Of a stretch of DNA of 64,000 nt, positions 1-11,010 are shown piece by piece. The DNA is taken from contig CM040126.1 in NCBI GenBank assembly GCA_022559845.1, positions 225,438,641-225,502,640 on the forward strand. Reading direction: 5' to 3'. The stretch's first letter is position 1, and each line of letters opens with the position of its first letter. The notes below the pieces were generated by a model. It was not told the origin of the DNA and searched no databases. It worked only from the letters and a program-made list of their open reading frames with translations. This DNA comes from Amorphophallus konjac. Lineage: Eukaryota; Streptophyta; Magnoliopsida; Alismatales; Araceae. The translations under genes were made by a program, and so were the position numbers.

Positions 1-283
1 TGGATGTTATGCAGTTAACTATATGTATGCAAATGCATTAACCTCCCTTAACTAAATGCATTAACCAATCTTGTGTGACATGAAGATTATGCATGAGACT
101 TAATCTGATATGCATGAAATGTGATATTTTCTTTAACAAGCTCCCCCTGACTTTATGCACTATATGACTGAATTCTAAGTGGACTTTATGCGCAATGAAG
201 TCAATGCTGGAAACAGCTATGCAATGGTCACAGAATGAATTATTCACATGAATTCTTAGACTACCTTATGTGCAATTTTGACC

Positions 284-389
284 TATGGTACCAGGCAGAG
301 AACTTGGTCTAAAGACCACCTCACACATAGTAAGAACTTCCAAACAGATTGCATCTGCCCTTTAGTAACTTACCATTTGATATACCATA
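284..389 (-). ncRNA. Structured RNA motif, copy 1 of element F
   Basis: A candidate folded element in the 3' noncoding region. On the plus strand TATGGTA (284-290) pairs with TACCATA (383-389). Inside lie GGTCT-AA-AGACC (306-317) and CAGAT-TGC-ATCTG (345-357), with conserved ATTTGATAT before the closing arm. The same arrangement recurs at 749-854 and 47161-47274 with different but still complementary stems. That favours selection on structure over chance palindromes. Function is unknown; packaging, dimerisation or control of reverse transcription are guesses. Confidence 0.6.
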
Positions 390-748
390 ATAGTGATGCA
401 TGACAATGCAGTGCCAATGCAGTCCTATGTGCCTCTTAAATTGACAATATGCTAAGCATATGCAAATGTGAATATGTGTGCATGTCATGTATGCAGATGA
501 ACATTTTATGCATGAGACAGCATACAGGCAGCAAATTCCAGCTATTCACATTTTCAGAAGTTTAATTTATTTTCAGTGACTATGCATTATGACAAATATC
601 AAACAAATGCAATTGGCATATGTATACATCAAATACAGACAATTCTGATTTTCAGTGAAGGATATCCAATTCTTTTTCAATCTCATATATGCATAGATAT
701 GCAGACTACGCTCATGAGTTTTTAAACTCTCTATGTACATGTTTGACC

Positions 749-854
749 CATGGTACTAGGTGGAGAACTTGGTCTAGAGACCATCTCACACATGGTTAGA
801 ACTTCCAGACGGACTTAATATGTCCTTTAGAGCTAAACCATTTGATATACCATG
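749..854 (-). ncRNA. Structured RNA motif, copy 2 of element F
   Basis: The second copy has the same 106 nt length as copy 1. The closing stem is CATGGTA (749-755) with TACCATG (848-854), so the outermost pair changed on both arms relative to copy 1. Hairpin one is GGTCT-AG-AGACC (771-782). Hairpin two is GGAC (811-814) with GTCC (822-825), a wholly different stem from copy 1 but still paired. Confidence 0.6.
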
Positions 855-1239
855 AAATCATGCATGAAAGTGCATAACAGTTTCAGAATATGCAAGATGC
901 AACCAGTTGAAGCACAATTAAGTGTCAAAACATCAATGCATGCAGATGAGAAATGAATTCAACATCTCTTCATTCAATATGTGCACAATTAGCTCAATGT
1001 ATGACTGAGAAACTCATGTTGAGCAATGCAAATGTCAAAGCAGCTAAGAACATGTATGCATGAGATTTTAATTAACAAATTAAGCATGAAATGCAGCTAT
1101 CTGAAAGAGATTACTGAAAAATTCAAATGAACAAACCTGTAAACATCAGAAATGTGATTTTACCTTACTTGGGTGCCTTGGTTTATTTACCCTCTTTTTT
1201 TATTTCTCAGCCCCAAGACACACCTGTAAAAATTGAACC

Positions 1240-3327
1240 TCATTTTGCATATTGAGGTACCCAAGAATTCTTGGGACCTCCATAGTGAGTAACACCTCTC
1301 CTAGATGCATTCCATGAATGCAAGACATTCATGTTATCAAATGTTAGCAATTTGCAATCAAACATGAAATGTCCAATTTGACCATAATAATAACAACATT
1401 TTAGACTTTCCACAAGTTTCTGATAAGCATGATTTTTCAATTTTTGTGAATATCCAATGCTGTTATGATGAGGGTTTTTCTTTTTTTTTACATGCCAACA
1501 ATTCTTGACTATATGGCCATGCTTTCCACAATTCAAGCATATAATATGCTGAACATTTGAAACAAATTTATTTCTATGAGAAACATGGTTCACAGAAAAT
1601 TTATTATAACCAGAATAAGAGTGAGTTTTCTCTTGTGCACTGGCAAACCAGCATTGGGCTGCAATGTGGCCTATCTTGTCACAACAGAAACAATGAGCAT
1701 TCCTTTTCTGATTAGTAGGAAATTTCTTGTTATGAAAATTTTTAACATGCAAGTCATTCCTCCTACCAGAATCATTTCTATTTGCAGGGAGTTTAAGGAA
1801 TTCAGAATTAAATTTCTTTTTCTGAGCATGCCATCATTGAGCAGCAATGTGGCCAACCTTCCCACACTTAAAACATGTAATACTCTTTTTATGAGTAGCA
1901 TGACATTTCTTGACATGTGTATTCCTAACATGCATTCTATCAAAATTCAATTCATCCTTTTTCTAAAGAGCAGGCATGCATGAAATGACCATACTTACCA
2001 TAGTAGAAACATGAATCACTAATTTTTTTTGAAGCATGGTGATTTTTCGCATGAAGGTTCTTAGAATGCATGTCGTTGAATGTCTTTTTATGTCTTTGCT
2101 ACACATGATTTTTCTTTTTCTTATATTCATTCTTTTTATGAGTTTTCTTAGCAGCAAACTATTTTGGTAGTTGACTAGAGATACAAACTACATCAGAGCT
2201 TTGCAAAAAGGTGGTGTATAGCTGGTTTCTAATAACTTCCTTAATTCCAGAACTGCAACCAATCTCCTTTCTTGAATTATCATCCTCATCTTCAATGACA
2301 ACTTTAATATTTCCTTTATCTTTGACAGATTTTAGCGGTGAGTTTTTCAGATCATGAATTTTATTTTCTAGAGATGCAATATATATCTCATAACTGAAAA
2401 TCTCTTGTTCACTGTAATTAACACACTCACTTAGCACCTTATTTATAGTTTTATATTTCTTAACTTCTTGTTCCAGATTGCGCAGTTTTTCAGATTCTTC
2501 TATGCAAACAGATTTTCTTTTTTCTAACGCAAGAAGTCTTTCTAATATAACAATATTTAAGACCATGAGCTTTTTGTTTTGCTCTTTTAGATCTTTCTTC
2601 TCCTCAATCAACTCATCTTTGTTAACATATTTTAGCTTTTTATTTAGCTTGTCTTCAATCTATTCTAGCTCTATATTTCTGTTCAATAGCTCTTCATTTT
2701 CATTTTTGAGAGATTCAATTAATTCTTCTTGCAATTTCAATTCACATTGAAGATCATCATTCAAATTTTTTACAGAAATGCATTTTTCACAAGAATTTTC
2801 AATCTTCTTTATTTTAGCTTTCAATTGTTCATTTCAGACCTTAATGACTTTATTTCAGATGACATAACCTTTCTCATTTTCTTCGTTTTAGATTTGACAG
2901 TTTTGTACTTATCTAATAGACCATTATAGAGAATCATTAATTCATCAAAAGTGAGTTCCTCGGATTCAGAGCTTACCTGAGACGATGTCTCCTCCTGTTG
3001 ATCACTTCTTTTAGCCATGAGGCATTTTTCTTCCTTTTTCTCATGAATAGCAATCACCTCATCTGGGATTCCCTTTCCTGATGTGCACCTGAAAGCAAAT
3101 GGAAATAAGTCAGTATTAACTGCAACTTTCAAAATATTAAGAATTGTGAGATTATCACGGTTCTTTAGTTTATCCTCATTAGACCACTTGGTTTGATCAC
3201 GAGGCAATTCATGTGGGCCTTTAGACACAAGACACCATAGCCTAGAATCAATGGAGTTCATGTAAGTGCATAGGCCTCCTAGCCAGGTGTAGAAGTTGGA
3301 ACCATCAAAAACCAACGGAGGAGCCAT
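1240..3327 (-). pseudogene. gag: Decayed Sirevirus-type gag of element F
   Basis: The reading begins at the ATG at 3327 (MAPPLVFDGSNFYTW), about 108 nt from the primer-binding site, so I prefer it to the upstream in-frame Met at 3411. The N-terminal part (to about 2821) matches copia gag N-termini (FDGSNFYTW, SIDSRLW). It then jumps to an acidic serine-rich stretch, so the usual central UBN2-like gag domain is missing. A lysine/glutamate-rich coiled coil follows (2159-2611), then about five CCHC knuckles between 2030 and 1350, such as CFCCDKIGHIAAQC and CLNCGKHGHIVKNC. One knuckle has a stop in place of its last Cys (near 1840) and another has Tyr for the second Cys (near 2010). The frame ends in SWVPQYAK. 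A stop near 2660 and frame changes show that it is broken. Confidence 0.75.
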
Positions 3328-3434
3328 TGAAAAATAGTTAAATAGATTCAAACCAATAAACTGAAAGTAGCAATGCACCAAAAGAATATAGCAGGATCCT
3401 CTGCAGATCATTGGATCTGATCAATCAGAGACCA

Positions 3435-3446
3435 GCTTTGATACCA
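3435..3446 (-). promoter_or_regulatory. Primer-binding site of element F
   Basis: On the minus strand this reads TGGTATCAAAGC, one mismatch from the usual plant tRNA-iMet primer site TGGTATCAGAGC. It lies 2 nt from the LTR edge. It fixes the strand of F and the inner LTR boundary. Confidence 0.85.
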
Positions 3447-3808
3447 ATTGTTGAGTCTATTAGATGGTGCAGATACAGATTCAGAGGGGGGGGGGTGAAT
3501 GAATCTCCCCTTTAAAAATGCCCAATTAAAACTGTACTTATAAATCTTGCGGAATTAAAATCAGATATGCACAGTTAAACAGATATTCCAATGAGACTCA
3601 CACTCGAACACTTGTTCATATGTTCTTGTGTGATTCTCACCAGAATGCTTGGCTAGAACACTCAGCAACCTCACTGAGATGTTCAGCAGGGAACAAAGCA
3701 TAGACAACTGAAACACACAGTGAATTCAATGAAAACTAAACTAACCAGATGTAACGTTCCTAATCATACATCTATCGTGAATCAAGGAGCAAGCAATCAA
3801 ACCACGAA

Positions 3809-3888
3809 GATAAGGAGTTTTAGATGGTTTAGTCTACTACCCGCAAACCTATGTCCATCCCCCACTAAAACCTGAGAGAGGCTTCCTA
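3809..3888 (-). promoter_or_regulatory. Conserved copia LTR leader block in F
   Basis: On the minus strand this contains GGGATGGACATAGG followed by a degenerate GAACCA-type block. It corresponds to 32132-32219 and 50134-50220 in the E LTRs (GGGTGGATGTAGGG then CCGAACCACC). From memory, many plant copia LTRs carry a GTGGATGTAGG / CGAACCACG block in the transcribed R-U5 part. Its function is not established here. Confidence 0.5.
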
Positions 3889-3889
3889 C

Positions 3890-4000
3890 TGCATAACAGC
3901 TTGAACCACTAAGCATCACAGCTTGCTTACATCCGCTGAGCATTACACCTTGGCTTCCACTGAGCATCACAGCTTGCTACAGTTGAGCGTCACAGCTTGC
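3890..4000 (-). repeat. Short tandem block GAGCATCACAGCTTGCT
   Basis: Four to five imperfect repeats of a CTGAGCATCACAGCTTGCT-like word lie in the transcribed part of the F LTR. They sit where the E LTR has paired GC-rich hairpins. They are too diverged to fold as clearly as in E. Confidence 0.5.
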
Positions 4001-4456
4001 TGTCCAGAGGAACAAATCCTCTGCAAATGCTGACACACAGCTTGATGTTCAAATAAGAAAACAAAAGGCTAAACACAACATCTGAAAGCTGAAAATGAAG
4101 ACTGAAAAATATAGCTCACGCAGGAGCAAAATCAATTCTGGATCTGATCCAAGAACTAATAATAATGCAGATCTTCGAGATCTTCAGATTCCTCACCTCA
4201 ATCTTGCTCTCCTTCTTCCTCTTTCTTCCTCACTACTGTGTGACTCTCTCTTTTTCTTCTCACTCAATCTCACTGAAAATCAAATACTCTATTTTTCTAA
4301 CTCGCAGATCTTCACTCTTTCTCTTATAGCCGCTCTCTTCTTCTTCTTTCTTAAGCTCTCTTTTCTTCTCTGCTGCTCTCTCGGACTGCGTCTGATCTCT
4401 CTCACTTCTATTTTCTCTTTTCTATTTCCTTCATCTCTTCTGCTGAGCAACCTGCC

Positions 4457-4467
4457 TCTATTTATAG
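4457..4467 (-). promoter_or_regulatory. TATA box of the F LTR
   Basis: The minus strand reads CCTATAAATAGA, a strong plant TATA box, followed by a purine-rich leader. It splits the LTR into about 2.05 kb of U3 and 1.0 kb of transcribed R-U5. Confidence 0.7.
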
Positions 4468-4879
4468 GCTCGCAAGAGATGGCGCGTGGGAAACACGTTT
4501 CCCGCCCAAGGACTGTCGATCTGGATGTGCAACTAATGGTCCACGTGGCAGGCACTGAGGATAAGTTGTCCATGTGGTAGAATCTCCAGTTCTGACTTCA
4601 CCTTAGATCACGTGCCTGTGAGTTAGAAGCTTGAGCCACATGACTGTCTCCAGCCCTTCAGGTGTTCGATTCTATTGCTTTAGACCTTTTAGTCTTAAGT
4701 CCCTATTAACAAGATAAAAGGTATTTAATCAAACACCTTATTGTCATAAGTAAATCAGAGAAATGTTTATTATGCATGGTTTATAAGGATGGTCATGATA
4801 TAACAAAACCATGGAAATCAGGAAGCTATATGACGGAGGGCATTTTGTCAAACACATTGTAAGCATGAATAGATAACAA

Positions 4880-6290
4880 ATGTGCATTGACCTAGATATG
4901 CTCAGACTTGATTATGCATGCTGGCATATATGCTCAGATTTGATAGAGCAATGTCCACAGACCTTACTTGCTATCGCTAGCATTTGTGCACAGACTTCAG
5001 ATAGCAGGCAGTGCATATGCACAGACCTTCTATATGCACAAGACACACTATCATTGACCATATGCATGTATGGTCAAACCTTAAAGATGCAAGTGCTCAG
5101 ACTAGGACTTTATATTTGCATAGACAAGAATGAGGTTAGACTCTAAATGTTGTATATGCACAGATCTTAAACTTGTGCTCAGACATCAGTCTATACATGT
5201 GCATCGACCTTGATGCAACATGTGCACAGACTTAAGCATGTGCTCAGACCTTGAGATCAATATGTGCATAGGCCCTAAAATGTGCATAGACCTGAATGCA
5301 GTATGTGCGTAGACCTTACAAGGCACACTGAGAAATGTGCATCAACCTTGTAGACATAGCATGAAACTATACACAGACCTTTCAGGCCTAAGCCTAAAAT
5401 GTGCATCAACCTTTAAATCTAACGTGCTCAGACTTTATATGCATTCTACAAAATGTGCACCGACCTTGTATGCAGTTTAGAAAACCTGCATCGACCTTGT
5501 ATGTACTACTATAGAGACATGCATCGACCTTGTATGCACTTTAGAAAACATGCATCGACCTTGTATGTACTGCTATAGAGACATGCATCGACCTTGTATG
5601 CAGGATGCAAAAAGTGCTCTGACCTTAGTTATGACTAAGGGACGATGTGCATTAACCTTACATGCAAGATGAAAAATGTGCACAGACATTGTTCTGCAAT
5701 GCCAAGATGTGCATTGACCTTGGTCTACAAAATAGTAAACACGCATCAACTTTCATAAGCACTACAGTGAACATGCATCGACCTTAGATGCTGCACTCAG
5801 CCAACTAGCATCGACCTTATTAGCAAAGTAAACATGTGCACAACCTGTTCGATGAAATGCATATGCACACATCTATTCTACATACATGTGCTCAAACCTT
5901 AGTTCTGTACAGGCATGATGTGAACAGACTTTACGTGCTGTTAGTGAAAACATGCACAAACCTACATGAAGAAGGATACAAGGATGTGCACCGACCTGCA
6001 TCACACAAAATGAATATGCACCTATCTGTTTGATTAAATGACTAGAAGGTTTAAATGTGCACAGACCTAGTATGAAGGAATGTTATGATTATGCACCGAC
6101 CTTATACATGCTCAAGGGGAATGTGTGCCGACTTTGAAGAAAATGCACTGAAATGAACACATGTGCATAGACTTTTAAGGTATATGCACTAACCTATATT
6201 CTTTAGGTTAAGATGTGCATTGACCTTACCTGATAGGCAGATGATATATGCACTGACCTGTATGCTTCAATGCACTAGCTACCTGGCGTT
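4880..6290 (-). repeat. Degenerate array of TGTGCACAGACCTT words in F U3
   Basis: Several dozen copies of (A/T)GTGCA(T/C)(A/C)GACCTT occur at intervals of roughly 20-45 bp. The stretch near 5480-5610 is the most regular, with GCATCGACCTTGTATG repeated about every 44 bp. It lies upstream of the TATA box, so it is placed like an enhancer array. No coding frame is credible here. Confidence 0.75.
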
Positions 6291-6414
6291 GACGTTTTGT
6301 CACTAGCGTTGACATTTTATAACCTTCTTGAACAGTCATTACTTTGAGTCATTTTCATATTGCTATATAAAGATGATGAAATCAGTAATTAATGCATCAA
6401 AATTGTATCATCAA

Positions 6415-6416
<2 letters not shown>

Positions 6417-6461
<45 letters not shown>
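6417..6461. repeat. (AT)n microsatellite
   Basis: About 45 bp of uninterrupted AT dinucleotides near the outer end of the F LTR. It is probably length-polymorphic. Confidence 0.95.
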
Positions 6462-6464
<3 letters not shown>

Positions 6465-6514
6465 CGTCATAATATTTGTCATCATGAAAACTTCAGAACC
6501 ACAGGGACACAACA

Positions 6515-7610
6515 GAGGAGGGGTACGACCTAGACCTTTCGTCTAAGTCGGAGAAACCCGAACTCCTTGCATCGGTGCAATCCCAGTACCGATGAACCAC
6601 TTAACCCAGCACCCATGGCCTTCCAGCTTAATCGAGGGGTACGACCTAGATCTTCCGTCTAAGTCGAAGAAACCCGAATTCCTTGCGTTGGTGCGATCCC
6701 AACATCGATGAACCACTTAACTCAGCGCCCAAGGCCTTTCGGGGTCTCAGCCGAGGGGTACGACCTAGACCTTTCATCTAAGTCGGAGAAACCCGAACTC
6801 CTTGCGTTGGTGCGATCCCAGTACCAATGAACCACTTAACTCTGTACCCATGGCCTTTCGAGGTCTTAGCCGAGGAGGGGTATGACCTAGACCTTATGTC
6901 TAAGTCAAAAGAACCTTAACTCCTTGCGTCGGTTGAATCCCAGTACTAATAAACCATCAACCTGGCACCCATGTCTTTTCGTCTCAGTTGGGGATAATGG
7001 CCTAGACCTTCCATCTAAGCCAGATATACCCAATCCCTTTGCGTTAAGATAAACCCAATTTCGACGATAATATTATACCTTTATAGCCTGGTCCCACCGT
7101 GATCCTCAAAAAAAAGAGAAAAAAAGAAAAAAGAGAAAAAAAGGAGAAAAGAAAAGAAGAAGGAAATGATTCCTTAATGCTTTTAGTTCGACACCCATGG
7201 CCTTCCGGGGTCTTAACCGAGGGGTACGACCTAGACCTTTCATCGAAGTCGGAGAAACCTAAACTCCTTACGTCAGTGGGGCCTTAGCATCGACGAACCA
7301 TTTAAGTTGATGTCTATGGCCTCTCGAGGTCTTAGACGAAGATCTTGGCCTAGACCTTTCGTCTAAGCCAGATGAATCTAATTGTTTGTGCAAGCATAGA
7401 CCCAATGTTGGCAATACCACTTGGGTTGGCGCCTGTCTCTCGGACAGGACCAATCCATCCATCCCACCACGACGATCAACACAACCCAATGGCTTAGACC
7501 TTCTGTCTAAGACCAGATAAATCGGATATCCTTGCGTCGGTATAGACCTAATGTCGACGATATCATCTTGATGGGCACTTGACTCTCGGTCAGGACCAGT
7601 CAAAGTAATA
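6515..7610 (+). repeat. Tandem array of about 118-bp units in repeat K
   Basis: About eight diverged units begin with GGGGTACGACCTAGAC-like sequence near 6520, 6637, 6756, 6877, 6989, 7218, 7330 and 7490. Each carries TAGACCTTTCGTCTA, a short inverted repeat (TAGAC/GTCTA), then a CCTTGCGTCGGTG block and an AACCACTTAA block. Divergence rises toward the right. A purine-rich low-complexity insert (about 7107-7165) separates units five and six. No protein is recognised. Confidence 0.8.
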
Positions 7611-8399
7611 TGTGGCTAGGATCACTCGTCTGAAGCTGAAGATGTTCCTCCCCAATATCAACCGCCCGTCAGGCAAGAAGTCGCACCTGCGGGCCCCGCT
7701 CCCTCGTCCCTCGCTCGCAACACCCGCGGGTGGGGGACATTTGATGGCAATAAAAAAAGAGGAAAAGAATCAGCGTCCCTTCATGCACACGCCGATTCTC
7801 TAATTGGCGACTCATTAAGTGACGCCAATTTGTAGGTCGACTCAGCCTTCTTTGAGTCAACTCACGTGAATGGGTGTCCCCTTTCATGGATGCTAATTCT
7901 TTAATGGGGCACCTTCGAAAAGTGACGTCAATTCCTGATACTATTATATTTTTTAGGTGTTTATTAGATTTTAATCTGATGAATTGACGCCCCTTAACGT
8001 GGACGCCATTTTGAATTAGCGTCGAGGTCATGGACGCGATTTTCCTTGGGTCCCAAGAATTAGCGACCGCCCTCCCGGACGCCAATTTCGTGATCAGGAA
8101 TCCGCGGACTTCCCTCTGAATGCCAATTTCACGATTTTTACACTATAGCACAGCGAGGATTGAATGCTCGCCATGCAGACCATGCCTTTGAACGGTTGCC
8201 CCCCTGCGTGGTTGATGGTGGGGATGCCACCGGAGAAGTAGCCATACCCGCGCCCTCTCCCCTGTCCCTCCGTAGCAGCGGCGAGAGCGACGTCGACGGT
8301 AGCAGCAACAGTGAGCACGGCAGCAGTAGTAGTGGCGATAGTAGAAGAAAAAGAAAGAAAAAGCACAGAGGTTTCTCCTCCGCATAGGGGGTCTCAACC

Positions 8400-8410
8400 C
8401 CTATAAAAGG
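8400..8410 (+). promoter_or_regulatory. TATA box in repeat K
   Basis: CCTATAAAAGG on the plus strand, followed by a pyrimidine-rich leader. A plausible promoter, but the parent element is undefined. Confidence 0.45.
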
Positions 8411-11005
8411 GCCCCCCTTGCGGAGCCAAAATTTTGTCTTCTTCTACTCGAGGATGGATGGCGGAGCACCTCGGCGTTCCTTCCGGCGGTCCAACTCCAC
8501 CTCCTCCTCGCGTGATCGTCAGTGCATGTTTGAGGATGCTGCTCCACCCCGTCGCTCTCTTCGGCTCCAGTCTTCTTCGTTGGCGCCCCCGCCGCCAGCT
8601 GACTCTTCCTTCACGGAGGTGCTCGAGACAGACGGTTCGGAGGTTGACCCTCTTGATTGCCCCTTCTCTCTGGGTCGTGAGCGCGGTGTCCGTTCTGTGT
8701 TCTCTTCTGATTCTGAAGGGGTCTTCGACGAAGATTCATATTTGTAGGGGCTTTGTCTCATCTGTGGGTTCATGGGCTTGTTTCTGCCCTCGCTTGGGTC
8801 CTCTTGGCTGTTTTTGCTCTCTTGGGCCTTTGGCCTTGTACGCCTCTTGCCCTCCCCTCTTTGGGCATTCCCCCTCCACCCCCCCTGTACCCCTTTCTTT
8901 TTTTGCTTTCATATATGAAAATCGCTTGCCTGGTGGCCGGGATAGTGTTTTCATCTTCTTCTGTAATGAAGAGATGAACCCCCTCTCCCGTCTCCCCCCT
9001 TGCAAGTATCAACTTTAGTTAAAAAAGAGGCTTCTTCCTTTTTCCCGGGAGAAGCTGTTGAAGTTCCTGTAGAAGGAGAAGAGAAGAAAGAGGGAGAGTG
9101 CTCGAAATGGAATTGAGAGAGGGAGTGAAGAGGTTTGAGAGCCATCCATAAGAAGGGTGGGTCCTATATCTCTTTTTCTTTTCTCATTCTTTACGATTTG
9201 TAAGGCTCTGCCTAATCCAAATGTAGATATTTATGTTCAGAAGTGAAAGAAATGTGGGGTTTTTGGCTCTGATGTTTTCTTTTCTTGCATGTGAGCTTTG
9301 GTTTTCCATTCCAATGCATAGGATGTCTCATCTCTGCTCATTCCTTTCTACTCTTTATAGTAGGCAAGTTATTTTCTTTTAAAGGATAGCCCACCATCAA
9401 TGTGATGATAGAACTATTAACTCGGCGACCACCAGCCCATGGTTTATCTAAGCCTATGGATATGACTCCAAGGTTCCCACCCGTCGGAGTCTCTCTTGTA
9501 GCTTCTCCTTCGCTTTATAACGATCGTGTTTTCCTCTCAAAACCCTGCCTTGGGATTTGGACCAATTCAATGGCCATGATGCCAAAGGGGTTAGAAACAT
9601 GGGATTCAATCCCAAACCAATCATTTTTTTCGTCGCGAACGTCAGTTCCTAGAGTCTTGATCATCCCTAGATCCTCGGGGACTTGCTTCTTCATAGCGTG
9701 GTTCACGGGCGATCTCTTTGAAAAGGATGAATATTAATAGCCATGTAATGTGGCGATAATCCAAAACCCATCTCGGGATCGGGATGGAGGCGTCCCTCAG
9801 GTTATCGGAGCCCCTCGTAGGTTAGCCCTCAGTGTATCCATGCCCGATTCGGATTATAGGATGTTGCCGCTTCCGTGCGCATCCCTGGGTGTAGCCGCTT
9901 CCGTGCGCACCCTTCTTATTTCGGGGTCGTCTCGGAGTTCCTCAGTGGATGCATACCCAATTTACACCCTTGACGCTACGGGTCTAGAGGAGATGCTGCC
10001 GAATTTTCACCGGGCAACTTGAAGAATAATGATACAAGAAACAATGACAATTCGACTGAACTACACCATAAACATATCTCTGAACGCAAAGAAATCAATA
10101 TGAACTAATGCATGACAAGCGTAAAAGTGATACAATAATCAACTTAATTTCAGAAACAAAAAGTGTTGCATAAGCAATTGCATGCATTGCATGGACACCC
10201 GCATGATAACCCCTTAGCAAGAACTTCCAATATAGGTTCATGAACCCATATGCATTCGCATGTTCGACCCATGCATTCAAAAAAAAAGCAAACAAAACAA
10301 AACAAAACAAAACAGGACAGAACAGAAAACAAAATAGAAACGATGAAGTAAAACCAAAGGGAAGAAGGGAAGCTAACAAAAATAAGAAACGAAGATGACC
10401 CTAGAAGCGGAAAAAATGTTAAAGGGCTCTCTGCTAAGCAAGTGTGCATCGACACACTCAGTAGAGTGCGCCGACGCACTCTTGCCAGATAGAGTTCAAC
10501 ATTGATAAAAAATGAAAAGAATTGGCATCTACTGCAGATGTCACCAATTTCAAGAATTAACGTCCACATAGAGGGACACGAATTAATTAACACCTCTCTA
10601 GAGAGGCGGCAATTCATTGATCTAAAAATTCACTCAAAAATCAGACGAAATTAGAATTAGCATCCGTGTAGAGAGACGCCAATTCTTATGAACTGAAGAA
10701 TTGGCTTCCGTCTGAACGTACGTGAATTCCCAAAAAAGCTAAAAAGAAAAAAAAAGAGAAGATAAACAATGAACTGTAACAATAAAACGTTGATGTTGTT
10801 AACGATAATAAAAAGGAAGACATAAAAATTCAACGGCGTAATGTCCGGGGTACCTCCCCATCGACCCTTGGTTTCGGGAATATCAATGACGCCTATGCAA
10901 GTCATGCTTTGACCTCGGGGGTCACCCCATTATGGTCACAACTTGACCTTGTACCGGGCCAATAACCTACTTATTTTAACCATCTTCACCGGGATTTAAC
11001 CGAAC

Positions 11006-11010
11006 TGCAC
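11006..11010. repeat. Target-site duplication TGCAC, left of element A
   Basis: TGCAC directly precedes the first LTR and recurs at 26321-26325 directly after the third. A single pair therefore flanks the whole three-LTR structure. Confidence 0.9.

Larger units (their letters stand above)
1..1239 (-). other. 3' noncoding region of element F
   Basis: AT-rich DNA between the gag stop and the missing 3' LTR, with many TGCATG words and no credible coding frame. It contains two copies of a structured motif 465 bp apart (284-389 and 749-854). Pyrimidine blocks near 47-58 and 150-160 read as AGGGGGAG-type purine tracts on the element strand. Similar tracts occur in element E. Sireviruses are known to carry repeated polypurine tracts upstream of the 3' LTR, so I read this as their 3' UTR-like region. 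Confidence 0.6.
1..6514 (-). mobile_element. Element F: gag-only Sirevirus-type Ty1/copia derivative, 5' part
   Basis: A minus-strand LTR retrotransposon that enters from outside the window, so its 3' LTR is not seen. From right to left it shows a 3.07 kb LTR (3449-6514), a primer-binding site, a decayed gag (1240-3327) and AT-rich noncoding DNA (1-1239). No protease, integrase, reverse transcriptase or RNase H is recognisable. The gag layout (N-terminal copia-gag segment, coiled coil, CCHC knuckles, a final WVP tripeptide) is what I know from Sirevirus/Maximus gags. The missing pol makes it non-autonomous. It resembles element E in LTR length, LTR termini and gag layout, but the two are separate families. 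Confidence 0.75.
3449..6514 (-). repeat. 5' LTR of element F
   Basis: The plus-strand boundary is TGTTGAG at 3449, next to the primer site, and the outer end is GACACAACA at 6511-6514. Length is 3066 bp. The inner end carries a G-run and GGGGTGAATGAAT, similar in style to the E LTR (GGGGGGTTGA). The outer end has CATCATGAAAAC then CAGGGACACAACA, comparable to CATCAAAACC then CAGAACCCAACA in E. It holds a TATA box, an upstream repeat array, an (AT)n tract and a copia-type leader block. The outer end is inferred by this comparison because only one LTR is in the window. Confidence 0.7.
7611..11010 (+). other. Unclassified repeat K, left part
   Basis: No recognisable protein. Scattered GACGCCAATTC / GAATTGGCATC words form inverted pairs at 7780-8100 and 10430-10720, for example CCTCTC-TA-GAGAGG near 10592. 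A TATA box at 8401 is followed by a CT-rich then AG-rich stretch, typical of an LTR leader. Two near-copies of GCCGCTTCCGTGCGCA occur at 9866-9910. I read it as decayed, plus-oriented LTR-type DNA. Open frames over 8400-9020 have biased composition and no domain, so I do not call genes. Confidence 0.4.

Noticed and set aside
284..854. The structured motif as a tRNA or tRNA-derived SINE
   Set aside because: There is no A/B box, no cloverleaf with a 7-bp acceptor and CCA end, and no poly(A) tail or SINE-type duplications.
1576..2611. Plus-strand and alternative minus-strand frames over the F gag
   Set aside because: They are antisense or shifted shadows of the decayed gag. The zinc-knuckle residues appear only in the gag frames.
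4880..6290. The F U3 array as a satellite or centromeric repeat
   Set aside because: The period is irregular and the array sits wholly between the LTR end and the TATA box, so it is an LTR-internal expansion.
8418..9018. Overlapping open frames downstream of the TATA box at 8401, up to 194 codons
   Set aside because: Frames are open on both strands, composition is skewed (Ser, Pro, Arg) and no domain or conserved motif is visible. Probably LTR leader DNA.
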